Position numbers and translations under genes: made by a program
In this document: piece by piece, positions 1 to 8,960 of the stretch
Layout: each line of letters starts with the position of its first letter
Position numbering within the stretch: the first letter of the stretch is position 1
NCBI GenBank assembly: GCA_964507025.1
Contig: CAZDOK010000008.1
Coordinates: forward strand, 62,001 to 126,000
Source of the DNA: Amarobacter sp964507025
Lineage (GTDB): Bacteria > Chloroflexota > Dehalococcoidia > Tepidiformales > Tepidiformaceae
Direction of reading: 5' to 3'
Length of the DNA: 64,000 nt
The notes under the pieces: model-generated
What the model saw: only the letters and a program-made list of their open reading frames with translations
Databases searched by the model: none
Told to the model about the DNA's origin: nothing

Positions 1-1430
1 CCGGGCAAGCCGTCAACGAATTCAAGACCATGGTCCGCTCACTGCACGCGGCCGGGATCGAGGTGATCCTCGACGTGGTCTACAACCACACGGCCGAAGG
101 CAATCACCTGGGGCCCACCCTTTCGTTCCGGGGTATCGATAACTCTGCCTACTACCGCCTGATCCACGACGACCCGCGCTACTACATGGATTACACGGGC
201 ACCGGCAACTCGATGAACATGCGCCATCCGCGGGCCGTGCAGCTCATCATGGACAGCCTTCGCTACTGGGTCCTGGAGATGCACGTGGATGGGTTCCGCT
301 TCGACCTCGCGGCCACCCTCGCGCGGGAGCTGCACGAGGTGGACCGCCTGAGCGCGTTTTTCGACATCATCCACCAGGACCCCGTGCTGTCCCAGGTCAA
401 GCTCATCGCTGAGCCCTGGGATGTTGGTGAAGGTGGCTACCAGGTTGGCAACTTCCCCGTCCTCTGGACGGAATGGAACGGCAAGTATCGCGATTGCGTA
501 CGCCGGTTCTGGCGCGGCGACGACGGCCAGCTCGGTGAGCTCGGCTACCGCCTCTCCGGGAGCAGCGACCTCTACGCCCACAACGGGCGCCGCCCCTACG
601 CCAGCATCAATGTCGTCACCGCACACGATGGCTTCACCCTGCACGACCTGGTCAGCTACAACGAGAAGCACAACGAAGCCAACCTCGAAGACAACCGCGA
701 CGGCACTGACGACAACCTGAGCTGGAACTGCGGCGCCGAGGGCCCAACCAGCGACCCCATGGTCGTCGATCTCAGGAAGCGCCAGATGCGCAACTTCCTT
801 GCCACGCTCTTCCTTTCGCAGGGGGTTCCCATGCTCCTCCATGGCGATGAAGTGGCGCGGACCCAGGATGGCAACAACAACGTCTACTGCCAGGACAATG
901 CAACCTCCTGGTTCGATTGGTCCTGGGATGGCGACCAGCGGGAACAGCTGGAGTGGACCCGGAGGATGGTGGCCTTCCGCAATGCCCACCCCGTCCTCCG
1001 GCGTCGCGATTTCCTCCGCGATGGAGACGGCGGAACCGGCCACGCCGATGTCCAGTGGTTCGGTGGCGATGGCAGGCCGCTCCTGCCGCACCAGTGGCAG
1101 GAACCCGGGCGGCGTGCCCTGGGCATGCTGCTCAACGGCGCATCGCCGGCGCTCACCGACGAACGGGGATTGCCCCTCGCCGGCGATACCATCCTCGCCG
1201 TGTTCAACGCAGCGCCCGAGCGCACGGTGTTCCGCTTACCGCGGTTGCCCCGGCCATGGAGGTGGTTCCTCGCATTCGATACGGCCAATCCCTCCGAGCC
1301 TGACGGCCGCCGCTCGTTTGGCGGCGCCCATGCGTACCAGGTGGACGGGCGTTCGGTGGCCGTTTTTCGATCGCCTGTGCCGCCCGTTTCTACCCGGCCA
1401 GGACCACCGTCGCGTGAGCCGGCACGCTGA
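1..1430 (+). CDS. glgX/treX: Glycogen debranching enzyme (isoamylase type), 5' end outside window
   Basis: The reading frame is open from the first bases, so the N-terminal part, with the usual CBM48-type domain, lies outside the window. The visible part covers the GH13 (subfamily 11) catalytic barrel and C-terminal domain. The GH13 blocks are clear: DVVYNH, the nucleophile block DGFRFD, the acid block AEPWD, and the region with TAHDGFTLHD. The enzyme hydrolyses alpha-1,6 branches of glycogen or maltodextrin in the cytoplasm. It converges on treZ and overlaps its 3' end by 41 bp. With treY and treZ next door it probably plays the TreX role, supplying linear maltodextrin for trehalose synthesis. 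Assignment as TreX rather than GlgX is contextual. Confidence 0.93.
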   Translation, partial: GQAVNEFKTMVRSLHAAGIEVILDVVYNHTAEGNHLGPTLSFRGIDNSAYYRLIHDDPRYYMDYTGTGNSMNMRHPRAVQLIMDSLRYWVLEMHVDGFRFDLAATLARELHEVDRLSAFFDIIHQDPVLSQVKLIAEPWDVGEGGYQVGNFPVLWTEWNGKYRDCVRRFWRGDDGQLGELGYRLSGSSDLYAHNGRRPYASINVVTAHDGFTLHDLVSYNEKHNEANLEDNRDGTDDNLSWNCGAEGPTSDPMVVDLRKRQMRNFLATLFLSQGVPMLLHGDEVARTQDGNNNVYCQDNATSWFDWSWDGDQREQLEWTRRMVAFRNAHPVLRRRDFLRDGDGGTGHADVQWFGGDGRPLLPHQWQEPGRRALGMLLNGASPALTDERGLPLAGDTILAVFNAAPERTVFRLPRLPRPWRWFLAFDTANPSEPDGRRSFGGAHAYQVDGRSVAVFRSPVPPVSTRPGPPSREPAR

Positions 1431-3243
1431 TCTGCCCGTCGTGGAGCACGGTCTCGACGCCGTTGCCTCCGAAGCGGCCATCGTTGCTCTGGAGGAGGAT
1501 GCTCGCCCCGGTTCCGCCGGGGAGCGAAACGTTCACGCGTTGCCCGAAGTTCGCCACCACCCGGCGCCGCCCGCTGGCACAGGCGAAATCGAGAACCAGG
1601 CACCGGCCCTGTGTCCGCGTGGCGATGGGCAGCCGAGACTCCCGGTACGCACGAAACACCAGGTCCTCGCTGCGCAACGCCAGCACGGCCGTGTGAAGTT
1701 CGCGCGCAAGCTTCCCTTCCCCGTAGTCGCCGTCGTCGCTATCGAGTACGGACCGCCTGAACGTCCGCTCGTCCTGCGGGTCGGGGATAGCCGCCTGCGT
1801 CAGCGGCGAGCTGAAGGCCCGAAAAGCCGCGAACTCGTGCCGGCGTCCTTCCGAAACCGCTACCCCGAGTTCGCCTTCGTGATCCGTGAAGTACTGGAAC
1901 GGCCGGGTCGACAGGCATTCCTGGCCCTGGAAGAGGAGCGGAACCTGGGGTAACAGCAGGAGCAGCACGGTCGCGGCGAGGAAGTCCGCGTGCGACGCAC
2001 CGGCATTCAAGCGCTGGCCAAATGCGCGGTTGCCAACCTGGTCGTGATTCTGGATGCAGTAGACAAACGAGCTCCATGGCACCTCGCGCGCCCGGGTTCC
2101 GCGGTGGCCGCCAAAGCCCTCGTCGAACTGTCCCTCGAAGAAGAACCCGTGCCGGATGGTCCGGGCGAGGGTGGAGAGCCTGCCGTCGAAGCCTCGCAGA
2201 TAACCGTCCCGCTCGCCGAGGAGCATGGTTCGCACCGCGTGGTGGAAATCATCCGCCCAGACGCCGTCGAATCCGAAGCCGCCGAGCGAGCGAGCGGTCA
2301 CGTAGCGCACGTCGTTCTCGTGGCTTTCAGCGATCAGGTACGGCTTGCCCGCCGCTCCCCCTGCGGCCTCGGCGGCCTCGGCGAGTTCCGCCAGGACGTG
2401 CGTCGGGCTCGCGTCGAAGATCGCGTGCGTCGCATCGAAGCGAAACCCATCGATGTGATATTCGGCCAGCCAGTGGAGCAGGTTCTCCCGGAAGAATCGG
2501 CGCACCTGTTCGGACCCGGGGCCATCGAAGTTGACCGCCGCTCCCCATGGCGCCCGGTAACGAGCCGTCGTGTATTGCTCCGAGAAGCGCCCCGTGTAGT
2601 TGCCATCGGGCCCGAAGTGGTTGAACACCACGTCGAGGATGACCGCCATCCCCACGGCGTGGGCGCCGTCGACGAGACGCCGCAATCCGTCCGGCCCGCC
2701 ATAGACGTCACACGGTGCGAAAAGCGCCACCCCGTCGTATCCCCAGTTCCAGCGCCCCGGAAACGCCGCAACCGGCATGATCTCGATGGCCGTTATCCCC
2801 ATCGCCTTCAGCCCGGGCAGCACTTCCAGGGCCGCAGCGAACGTGCCCTCCGCGGTGAGCGTGCCGATGTGGCATTCGTAAATCACCAGTTCGCGGAACG
2901 GCGGGCGCCTCCAGCCCGAATCCGTCCATGCGAACAGCGACGGGTCCACGACCGCGCTGAGGCCATGCACACCATCGGGCTGCGAGCGCGAGCATGGGTC
3001 GGGAAACGGTCCCTCTCCGTCCAGCACGAAGCCATATCGGGCACCTGCGCCAACGCCGGCGATGGTGATCTCGCGACAGCCGTCTCTCGTGGCCTCCAGG
3101 GCCAGGATCTGCTCCGTCGTTCCGTTGTCGATGAAGAGCGACACGTCCCGCGGGCGCGGAGCCCAGGCACGGAACGTCGTGCCCTTTGGCCCCGGTATGG
3201 CTCCAAGCGTGGGCTTCCAGGCGCGGGATGCGCCGCTACTCAT
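1390..3243 (-). CDS. treZ: Malto-oligosyltrehalose trehalohydrolase
   Basis: This 617-residue GH13 enzyme of usual TreZ length releases trehalose from maltooligosyl-trehalose in the cytoplasm. An N-terminal beta-sandwich (about residues 10-110) precedes the barrel. Visible GH13 motifs are DVVFNHFGPDGNY, GFRFDATHAI (nucleophile Asp), AESHEND (acid Glu) and QNHDQVGNRAFG. The ATG at 3243 overlaps the treY stop (3236-3238) by 8 bp, so the two are translationally coupled. Its 3' end runs 41 bp into the opposing debranching-enzyme gene. The TreY-TreZ pair is diagnostic of the glucan-to-trehalose route. Confidence 0.94.
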   Translation of the reverse strand: MSSGASRAWKPTLGAIPGPKGTTFRAWAPRPRDVSLFIDNGTTEQILALEATRDGCREITIAGVGAGARYGFVLDGEGPFPDPCSRSQPDGVHGLSAVVDPSLFAWTDSGWRRPPFRELVIYECHIGTLTAEGTFAAALEVLPGLKAMGITAIEIMPVAAFPGRWNWGYDGVALFAPCDVYGGPDGLRRLVDGAHAVGMAVILDVVFNHFGPDGNYTGRFSEQYTTARYRAPWGAAVNFDGPGSEQVRRFFRENLLHWLAEYHIDGFRFDATHAIFDASPTHVLAELAEAAEAAGGAAGKPYLIAESHENDVRYVTARSLGGFGFDGVWADDFHHAVRTMLLGERDGYLRGFDGRLSTLARTIRHGFFFEGQFDEGFGGHRGTRAREVPWSSFVYCIQNHDQVGNRAFGQRLNAGASHADFLAATVLLLLLPQVPLLFQGQECLSTRPFQYFTDHEGELGVAVSEGRRHEFAAFRAFSSPLTQAAIPDPQDERTFRRSVLDSDDGDYGEGKLARELHTAVLALRSEDLVFRAYRESRLPIATRTQGRCLVLDFACASGRRRVVANFGQRVNVSLPGGTGASILLQSNDGRFGGNGVETVLHDGQISVPAHATVVLAG

Positions 3244-5974
3244 CGTGGGGCTCCTCGGCTGCCAGGAGCACTGCCACCGGGAACTCAGCGAGCAGGTCTG
3301 AAACCGGCGCCTGTTGGCCGGGCTCGAACTGCCGTCCCGTCAGCCAGTCGGTCCAGGTCCGGTCGCCGCCCAGGTCGATCCACGTGCTCTCCCAGAGTGG
3401 AGACCGCACCCTGCCCCCCACCGTCGATATCTCGCCGAGGCGATGAGGAAGGACGACCATGCACCGGGCCTCGGCACTCCAGCGCTCAAACGCGAACAGT
3501 GTTGCTGCCCCGTCTCCCCCGGGCTCCACCGCCGTGTACGCGCCATCGATGAATAGCCGCGGATGCGCGTTGCGCAGCGCGAGCAGCATCCGGGTGAGCC
3601 ATGGCTTCGCGGCGGCGTCTCCCGCCGGCGGGCGCTCCGCTGCCTCCTCCCGCAGGCGCTCGCTCGCCCGCTCGAAGTCGACCGGGCCCCGGTTGTCCGG
3701 GTCGGTCAGCGTGTGGAGCGCGAACTCGCTGCCCTGGTAAAAGTCGGGAATGCCCGGCGCCGTCGCCTTGAGCGTCAGCAGCCCGAGCATGCTGAGCCGG
3801 GCGATCGGCTCGATCACCCGGACAAATTCGTTCAGCCGCCGCACGAAGGAGTGCGTCTTACGCTCGCGAAGCACGCCCGCGACAAACGCGCGCAGGAGCT
3901 CCTCGTATGGCTCGTCGACCCGTGCCCAGCTTGTCTGCAGCTTCGCCTCGCGCGCCGCCTTGATTGCGTGCGATTGCATTCGTTCCACGTACCGGGGGCT
4001 GGCCTCGCCCGTCCACGACGCAACGAGGGACTGGTAGATGTAGTACTCGGTGTTCCGATCGGGAACTTCCCGGCCCCGAAGGACCCCGCGGTGCCGCGCG
4101 TTCATCCGGCGCCAGGCACGGACCTCGCTGTGCCATGCGCGCGTGAACCAGGTGAGCGCGGTCAGGCGCATTCGCGCATCCTCGCTCCGCTTGGTGTCGT
4201 GGGTTGTTGTGGCCGAGAGGCTGCGGGGCCAGTCAATGGCACGTTGCGCGAACCAGGCGTGGGCGGCGGCCGCCGGTGTGCCGAACACGCCGGGGTCGGC
4301 CCCAACCTCGTTGCAGGCCAGCAGCCGGTGGAAACGGAAGAACGTGGTGTCTTCCACGCCCTTCGCCATCACCGGTCCGGAGAGCTGCTGAAACCTCCGC
4401 CGGAAGTGGACCCAGCGCGCGCGCTCTTCGCCGCTCTCGCCCCCGGTATCGAGCAACAAGACCTGGACCAGGAACGACATGGCCTCGGGCGTAACGTTGG
4501 GGTCGCGTCGCAACGCCTCGGCTGCCGCGCTGCTGATTAGGCCGGCGTCGGCGGGCATGGGCTCGCCCTGGTCGAGGTAGGTGCGATAGACCGGCATGGT
4601 CGAAAGGAGCGCGGCGATCGCGTCCTGGAGCGCTCCCAGGGTGTTGTCGCGTGCGAGCCGCCGTTGTTGCGCGAGCCGGTACAGGCTCATGGCCAGCACC
4701 CGCACCTCGCCGGCGAATGAGCGTCCCGCGATTCGCCGGCGGGCCCCGAAAGCGACGTCGTCGTATCGAACGCGTTCACCGGTGAAATCCTCGTAGATCG
4801 CGCCGAAGGCTTGCTCTGCGCCGGCATCCATGAACAGTCCGCCAGCGACTGCCAGGAAGTCGTAGCCCGTGGTCCCCTCGACTGGCCACGAGCTTGGCAG
4901 GCGCTCCTCGTGAGCGAGGATCTTCTCCACCCAGATTGGGCGCCCTTCGCCAGGTGCGCCGCCGTTGGCCAGCTGCCGCAGCCGGTTGAGGTACGCGCCC
5001 GGGTCGTACAGGCCATCAACGTGGTCCACTCGCAAACCTGCTGCCACCCCAGCTGCAATCAACTCCGCCAGCAGGGCATGCGTCGCCTCGAACACTGCCG
5101 GGTTCTCTGTCCGGATCGCGGCCAGGTCGTTGATGTCGAAAAAGCGGCGGTAGTTGATTTCTTCCGCCGAGACTCGCCAGTACGCAAGCCGGTAGTGTTG
5201 CTGCTGGAGGAGCGCATCGAGCCGGTCGAACGACTGTGGGTCGCCCGGGTTCCCATTGAAGGCGTCGGCTCGTTCGCTTGCCCATGAGCCGAGTGCCGGC
5301 GAACGAGCGAGTTGGGCCGCCAGGCGCTCGAGGAGGATCGTCGCGGCTGGCGGGTCGGCTCGTGGCAAGGCCTCCAGGATCGTGACGACGTCACGCGCTC
5401 CCGCCTCGTCGTCGATCGGGGGCGGCAGCCCCAATACCGCCGGATAGGATGAGGGCGCGATCGGGAACGTCGACTCGTAGTAGCGGACCACGATCTCCGC
5501 GCCGTCGTACTCGAGCGTTAATTCTCCGCTTTCGAGGGCACTGCCAAAGGGTTGCCCGAGAACGGGATAGACCAGTACGCCCGTTTGCTGCTGCGGCTGG
5601 CCCTCCCAGTCGATATCGAACCACGATGCATAGGGTGACTGTGGACCGAAGCGCAGCACATCGCGCCACCACGGATGATTCGCGATCCCGACGTGATTTG
5701 GAACGATGTCGAAGATAAGCCCGAGACCATGCTCTTCCGCTGTCCGCCAGAGCGCATAGAGCCCTCCGAGGCCGCCGAGGTGCTCGTTCACGCTGGCGTG
5801 GTCGACGACGTCATACCCGTGCGTGCTCCCGGGAGTAGCCGTCCAGACCGGCGACAGGTAGACGTGGGATACGCCGAGCGCCTTCAGATAGGGCACGACG
5901 CGGCGCGCATCTTCGAAGCCGAAGCCGGGGCCGAACTGGAGCCTGTAGGTGGCGGCGGGGGGATTGAGGGCCAT
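3236..5974 (-). CDS. treY: Malto-oligosyltrehalose synthase
   Basis: TreY converts the reducing-end alpha-1,4 bond of a maltodextrin to alpha,alpha-1,1, making maltooligosyl-trehalose for TreZ. The chosen ATG at 5974 gives 912 residues beginning MALNPPAATYRLQF, the usual TreY N-terminus, and has an AGAAGGA Shine-Dalgarno sequence 6 nt upstream; the frame stays open 132 bp further but without family similarity. Motifs seen are FDIVPNHVG, WFDIDW, RVDHVDGLYDP (nucleophile block), WVEKIL (acid Glu) and TTHDTKRSED near the C-terminal third. It is first of a treY-treZ operon. Confidence 0.95.
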   Translation of the reverse strand: MALNPPAATYRLQFGPGFGFEDARRVVPYLKALGVSHVYLSPVWTATPGSTHGYDVVDHASVNEHLGGLGGLYALWRTAEEHGLGLIFDIVPNHVGIANHPWWRDVLRFGPQSPYASWFDIDWEGQPQQQTGVLVYPVLGQPFGSALESGELTLEYDGAEIVVRYYESTFPIAPSSYPAVLGLPPPIDDEAGARDVVTILEALPRADPPAATILLERLAAQLARSPALGSWASERADAFNGNPGDPQSFDRLDALLQQQHYRLAYWRVSAEEINYRRFFDINDLAAIRTENPAVFEATHALLAELIAAGVAAGLRVDHVDGLYDPGAYLNRLRQLANGGAPGEGRPIWVEKILAHEERLPSSWPVEGTTGYDFLAVAGGLFMDAGAEQAFGAIYEDFTGERVRYDDVAFGARRRIAGRSFAGEVRVLAMSLYRLAQQRRLARDNTLGALQDAIAALLSTMPVYRTYLDQGEPMPADAGLISSAAAEALRRDPNVTPEAMSFLVQVLLLDTGGESGEERARWVHFRRRFQQLSGPVMAKGVEDTTFFRFHRLLACNEVGADPGVFGTPAAAAHAWFAQRAIDWPRSLSATTTHDTKRSEDARMRLTALTWFTRAWHSEVRAWRRMNARHRGVLRGREVPDRNTEYYIYQSLVASWTGEASPRYVERMQSHAIKAAREAKLQTSWARVDEPYEELLRAFVAGVLRERKTHSFVRRLNEFVRVIEPIARLSMLGLLTLKATAPGIPDFYQGSEFALHTLTDPDNRGPVDFERASERLREEAAERPPAGDAAAKPWLTRMLLALRNAHPRLFIDGAYTAVEPGGDGAATLFAFERWSAEARCMVVLPHRLGEISTVGGRVRSPLWESTWIDLGGDRTWTDWLTGRQFEPGQQAPVSDLLAEFPVAVLLAAEEPHDE

Positions 5975-5991
5975 GCACGTCCTTCTTGGCG
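5972..5991 (-). promoter_or_regulatory. Ribosome binding site deciding the treY start
   Basis: On the minus strand AAGAAGGAC lies just before ATG at 5974. It selects this codon over the upstream in-frame ATG at 6106, whose extension does not look like TreY. Confidence 0.6.
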
Positions 5992-6119
5992 GCCATCTTT
6001 GCCGCAGGACGCGCCCGTCGCAACCTGCCCCTCGCTCCGGACACTCTCCGCAATCCGCCCGCGCCGGCGCCCGGCCACTATCTTCGCTTGGCCAGCCGTG
6101 CGACAAACCCGGTGCCGTG

Positions 6120-7391
6120 TCAGCGAGCCACGGGGATGCGGACGGTGAAGGTCGTCCCGAGTTCGGGCTCGGAGGCTACCTCGACCGTGCCCCCGTGCGC
6201 CTCAACGATGCCTTTTGTAATGGCGAGCCCGAGGCCCGCTCCATCCGACCCGGCATCGGGGCGGGCTCGCGAGCGCTCGGCCCGGTAGAACCTGGTCCAG
6301 ATGTTGGGGAGGACTGCCGGGTCAATGCCCTCGCCCGTATCCGCGACGTGCAACGACACCTGGCCACCGGACTCGGTGACGCTGACCGAAACCCGGCCGC
6401 CGGGCGGGGTGTGTTCGATGGCGTTCCGCAGGAGATTCGCGACCGCCCGTTCGAGCCGGTCGCCGTCGAGGAGTGCCGCGGAGGTTTCGCCGGCGATTTC
6501 AAGATCCAGGGTCAGTCCTGCTTGCTCGGCCCGGGGTCGCATCGCGCTCACGACATCTCCGACGATTTCGTGCAGGGCAACGCGGTCGCGCTGGAGGCGG
6601 AGCGCCCCGGCATCCATCTGGGCGAGTTCGAAGAGGTCATCGATCATCCGGTTCAAGCGCTCGATGTCGCGGCGAATCGTGACGAAGTACCGTTTCATGC
6701 CGGCCGCGTCACTGACGACGCCGTCGTCCAGGGCATCGACCATCGCCCGGATGGTCGAAAGCGGGGTGCGCAGGTCGTGGGAGATCGAGGCGGTCAGGTC
6801 GCGCCGTTCGCGATCGATGGCGATGCGTTCGGCCCGGGCTTCGGCAAGCCGCAGCGCGAGCGCGTTGACATCGGCGGCGAGCGCGGCGACCTCGTCGGCG
6901 CCAGGTACGTCCGCTTTCGCTTCCAGGTCGCCGGCTGCGAGCTCGCGGATGCTGCGGGCGACGGCCAGCAGCCGGGCAAGCGTGCTGGACGTCAGCCAGA
7001 TCGTGCAAAAGACCGTCATGATCGCGGTAAACGCCGAGACCGCGAGCAGCAACGGGAGATCGTGGTCACTGGAGATGAACATGAGCCGGGCGAGGATGAG
7101 GATCGTTGTGATGCTGGTCGCACTGCCGATCAGGGCAACGAGGATCGCCTGGCCCAGCAATCCGAGCGCGCTCCAACGCTCCAGCCACCTGACAACGGCC
7201 GAGCACCCGGCGATGGCCGCTCCCCCTGCCATCGCGAGGTATAGCCCCAGGTCGATCAAGTCGCCCGTTGGCGGGTCGAGCAGGAGGTAGGCGAGGAGAA
7301 CCGCGACCCCGGTCGCCACGGTGAGGACGGCAGCGGCGGCGAACTCCCAGCTGCGCAGGATCGGGCTCAGTGCGTTGGCTTCACGGTTCAA
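6120..7391 (-). CDS. Sensor histidine kinase of an OmpR/PhoB-type system
   Basis: This 423-residue membrane histidine kinase has about four hydrophobic segments (roughly residues 16-38, 48-68, 78-101 and 113-134), then a HAMP-like linker (136-190), the HisKA phosphoacceptor block SISHDLRTPL with His205, and a HATPase_c domain with N box (LLRNAIEHTPPGG), DTGEGI and GLGLAI. No large extracytoplasmic domain is visible, so it probably senses within or close to the membrane. The start is a TTG at 7391 overlapping the response-regulator stop by 11 bp, as no ATG or GTG fits. It phosphorylates the regulator encoded just upstream. The signal is unknown; a phosphate-type role is only suggested by the PhnD-like gene in the divergent operon. 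Confidence 0.92.
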   Translation of the reverse strand: MNREANALSPILRSWEFAAAAVLTVATGVAVLLAYLLLDPPTGDLIDLGLYLAMAGGAAIAGCSAVVRWLERWSALGLLGQAILVALIGSATSITTILILARLMFISSDHDLPLLLAVSAFTAIMTVFCTIWLTSSTLARLLAVARSIRELAAGDLEAKADVPGADEVAALAADVNALALRLAEARAERIAIDRERRDLTASISHDLRTPLSTIRAMVDALDDGVVSDAAGMKRYFVTIRRDIERLNRMIDDLFELAQMDAGALRLQRDRVALHEIVGDVVSAMRPRAEQAGLTLDLEIAGETSAALLDGDRLERAVANLLRNAIEHTPPGGRVSVSVTESGGQVSLHVADTGEGIDPAVLPNIWTRFYRAERSRARPDAGSDGAGLGLAITKGIVEAHGGTVEVASEPELGTTFTVRIPVAR

Positions 7392-8058
7392 ACTTGTATC
7401 CCACGCCCCAGACCGTCCGAACGTGGACCGGTCGTGACGGGTCGAGTTCGATCTTCGCGCGGAGGCGCCGGACGTGGACGGTCACCGTGCTGGCGTCGCC
7501 CTCGAAGTCGTCCTCCCAGAGGGCAGAGAGCAGCTGTTCCCGCCCGAACACCCGGGACGGGTGCCTGGCCAGGTGGTAGAGAATATCGAACTCGCGGGCC
7601 GTGAGCTGGGCCTGGCGCCCATCAACCTCGACCGTGCGCGTGGAGGGATCGATCCAGAGGCCGTTGAAGGTCAGCTTCTCGTTAGGCGTTGGGGGACCGC
7701 CCGAACGGCGGAGGACCGCCCGCACGCGAGATGCCAGTTCGCGCGGGCTGAACGGCTTGGTCACGTAGTCGTCGGCGCCAAGGTCCAGCCCGCGCAGTCG
7801 GTCGCGTTCGTTGCCCCGAGCGGTGAGCATGATGACGGGGGTCAGGCTCGCCTCGCGAAGCCGCCTGAAGACCTCCAGCCCGTCCATCCGTGGGAGCATC
7901 AGGTCCAGCACCACGAGGTCCGGGAGTCCCCTGTCGAACTCCTCGCAGGCGGTGCGGCCATCGAAGGCAAGCGTCACCTCGTGGCCATCGAGTCGCAGGT
8001 AGCGCTCGACTACCTCGGCCACCATCGGTTCGTCTTCGACCACCAGGATGCGGGTCAT
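7381..8058 (-). CDS. OmpR/PhoB-family response regulator
   Basis: This 225-residue regulator has an N-terminal receiver (acidic pair E8/D9 region, phosphoacceptor Asp52 in VLDLMLP, Lys101 in TKPFSP) and a C-terminal winged-helix Trans_reg_C domain (about 128-223) ending VWGVGYKFEP. It is first in a two-gene operon with the sensor kinase. The divergent region 8059-8162 contains paired 7-bp direct repeats at 11-bp spacing, the pattern bound by tandem dimers of this family, pointing both ways. It therefore probably autoregulates and controls the + strand operon starting at 8163. Confidence 0.94.
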   Translation of the reverse strand: MTRILVVEDEPMVAEVVERYLRLDGHEVTLAFDGRTACEEFDRGLPDLVVLDLMLPRMDGLEVFRRLREASLTPVIMLTARGNERDRLRGLDLGADDYVTKPFSPRELASRVRAVLRRSGGPPTPNEKLTFNGLWIDPSTRTVEVDGRQAQLTAREFDILYHLARHPSRVFGREQLLSALWEDDFEGDASTVTVHVRRLRAKIELDPSRPVHVRTVWGVGYKFEP

Positions 8059-8084
8059 AACGGACTCCGAAGGTATCGGGAGAT

Positions 8085-8102
8085 TCTTACAAGAGGATTA
8101 CG
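8085..8102 (-). promoter_or_regulatory. Putative OmpR/PhoB-type box facing the two-component operon
   Basis: Read on the minus strand this is CGTAATC-CTCT-TGTAAGA: two related 7-mers separated by 4 bp (11-bp period). It lies 27 bp upstream of the response-regulator ATG. Spacing and sequence match the partner box at 8123-8140. Confidence 0.45.
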
Positions 8103-8122
8103 CCAACGATGCCCCGCGGGCC

Positions 8123-8140
8123 CGTAAGGTTTTCGTAAGT
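8123..8140 (+). promoter_or_regulatory. Putative OmpR/PhoB-type box facing the radical SAM operon
   Basis: CGTAAGG-TTTT-CGTAAGT is two near-identical 7-mers at 11-bp spacing, 23 bp before the GTG at 8163. A TAAGGT at 8150-8155 could be a -10 element, placing the transcription start at about the GTG (leaderless). The box would then overlap the -35 position, as in activated promoters of this class. Confidence 0.5.
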
Positions 8141-8162
8141 TCTCCCGGCTAAGGTCGGGCAC

Positions 8163-8960
8163 GTGACAGGCCCGATCCCCTCCACCCAGATTGTGCCCCC
8201 GCGGCTCTGGCTGTACACCAATTTCGACTGCAACCTCTCATGCAGCTATTGCCTCGCCTCGTCCTCGCCGCGGGCGCCCCGTCGCGCGATCCCGCTTGAC
8301 GATTTCCGGCGCCTCATCGATGAGGCCTGCGAGGCCGGCATCGAGGAGTTCTTCCTCACGGGCGGCGAGCCGTTCCTCCTGGTGGACATCTTCGAACGCC
8401 TCGAATACGCGGCCGAACGCCGCCCCACCACAGTGCTGACCAACGGCATGCTTCTCAGTGGAGCGCGTCTTCAGCGCATCAGTGAACTGAAGCACCTCCC
8501 CCTCACCTTGCAGGTGAGCCTCGATGGCGAGTGCGCGACCTGCCACGACGCGTTCCGGGGAGCGGGGTCATGGGCGAAGACGGTCAAGGCTATTCGCTGC
8601 CTCGTGGCCGCCGGCCTCCGGGTGACGATCGGGGCGACGGAGACCCATGTGAACCGGCCGCACCTCGCCAGGCTGGGTGCGTTCGTCCGCGGACTTGGAT
8701 TGGACGAGGCCGACGTGTTTGTTCGTCCGCTGACACGGCGGGGCCTGAGCCACGAGGGGCTGGAGCTCACGCCGGCTGACCTGCTCCCGGAGCTGACCGT
8801 GACCGTGGAAGGGACGTACTGGCACCCGCAGTCGGCTGGCGAAGCCATGCTGCTCTCACGTTCGCTCTCACCGCTCAGCGCGTCGCTGGCCGTGCTTCGC
8901 GCGAACTTCGACGCATTGCACGGTTCCGGCGCCGCCCCCAGGCCGTACCGATGCGCCTAG
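8163..8960 (+). CDS. Radical SAM protein, first gene of an eight-gene operon
   Basis: This 265-residue protein has the radical SAM iron-sulfur motif CxxxCxxC (Cys23, Cys27, Cys30 in DCNLSCSYC), the glycine-rich GGEPFLL motif and a partial TIM barrel to about residue 200. It uses S-adenosylmethionine and a [4Fe-4S] cluster for radical chemistry. The C-terminal part is short and has only one late Cys (PYRCA), so no SPASM auxiliary-cluster domain is evident. The GTG start has no clear Shine-Dalgarno sequence and may be leaderless. The stop overlaps the next gene by 10 bp. The substrate is unknown; the neighbours (second radical SAM gene, DUF2064 transferase) suggest a biosynthetic or modification pathway. 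Confidence 0.85.
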   Translation: MTGPIPSTQIVPPRLWLYTNFDCNLSCSYCLASSSPRAPRRAIPLDDFRRLIDEACEAGIEEFFLTGGEPFLLVDIFERLEYAAERRPTTVLTNGMLLSGARLQRISELKHLPLTLQVSLDGECATCHDAFRGAGSWAKTVKAIRCLVAAGLRVTIGATETHVNRPHLARLGAFVRGLGLDEADVFVRPLTRRGLSHEGLELTPADLLPELTVTVEGTYWHPQSAGEAMLLSRSLSPLSASLAVLRANFDALHGSGAAPRPYRCA

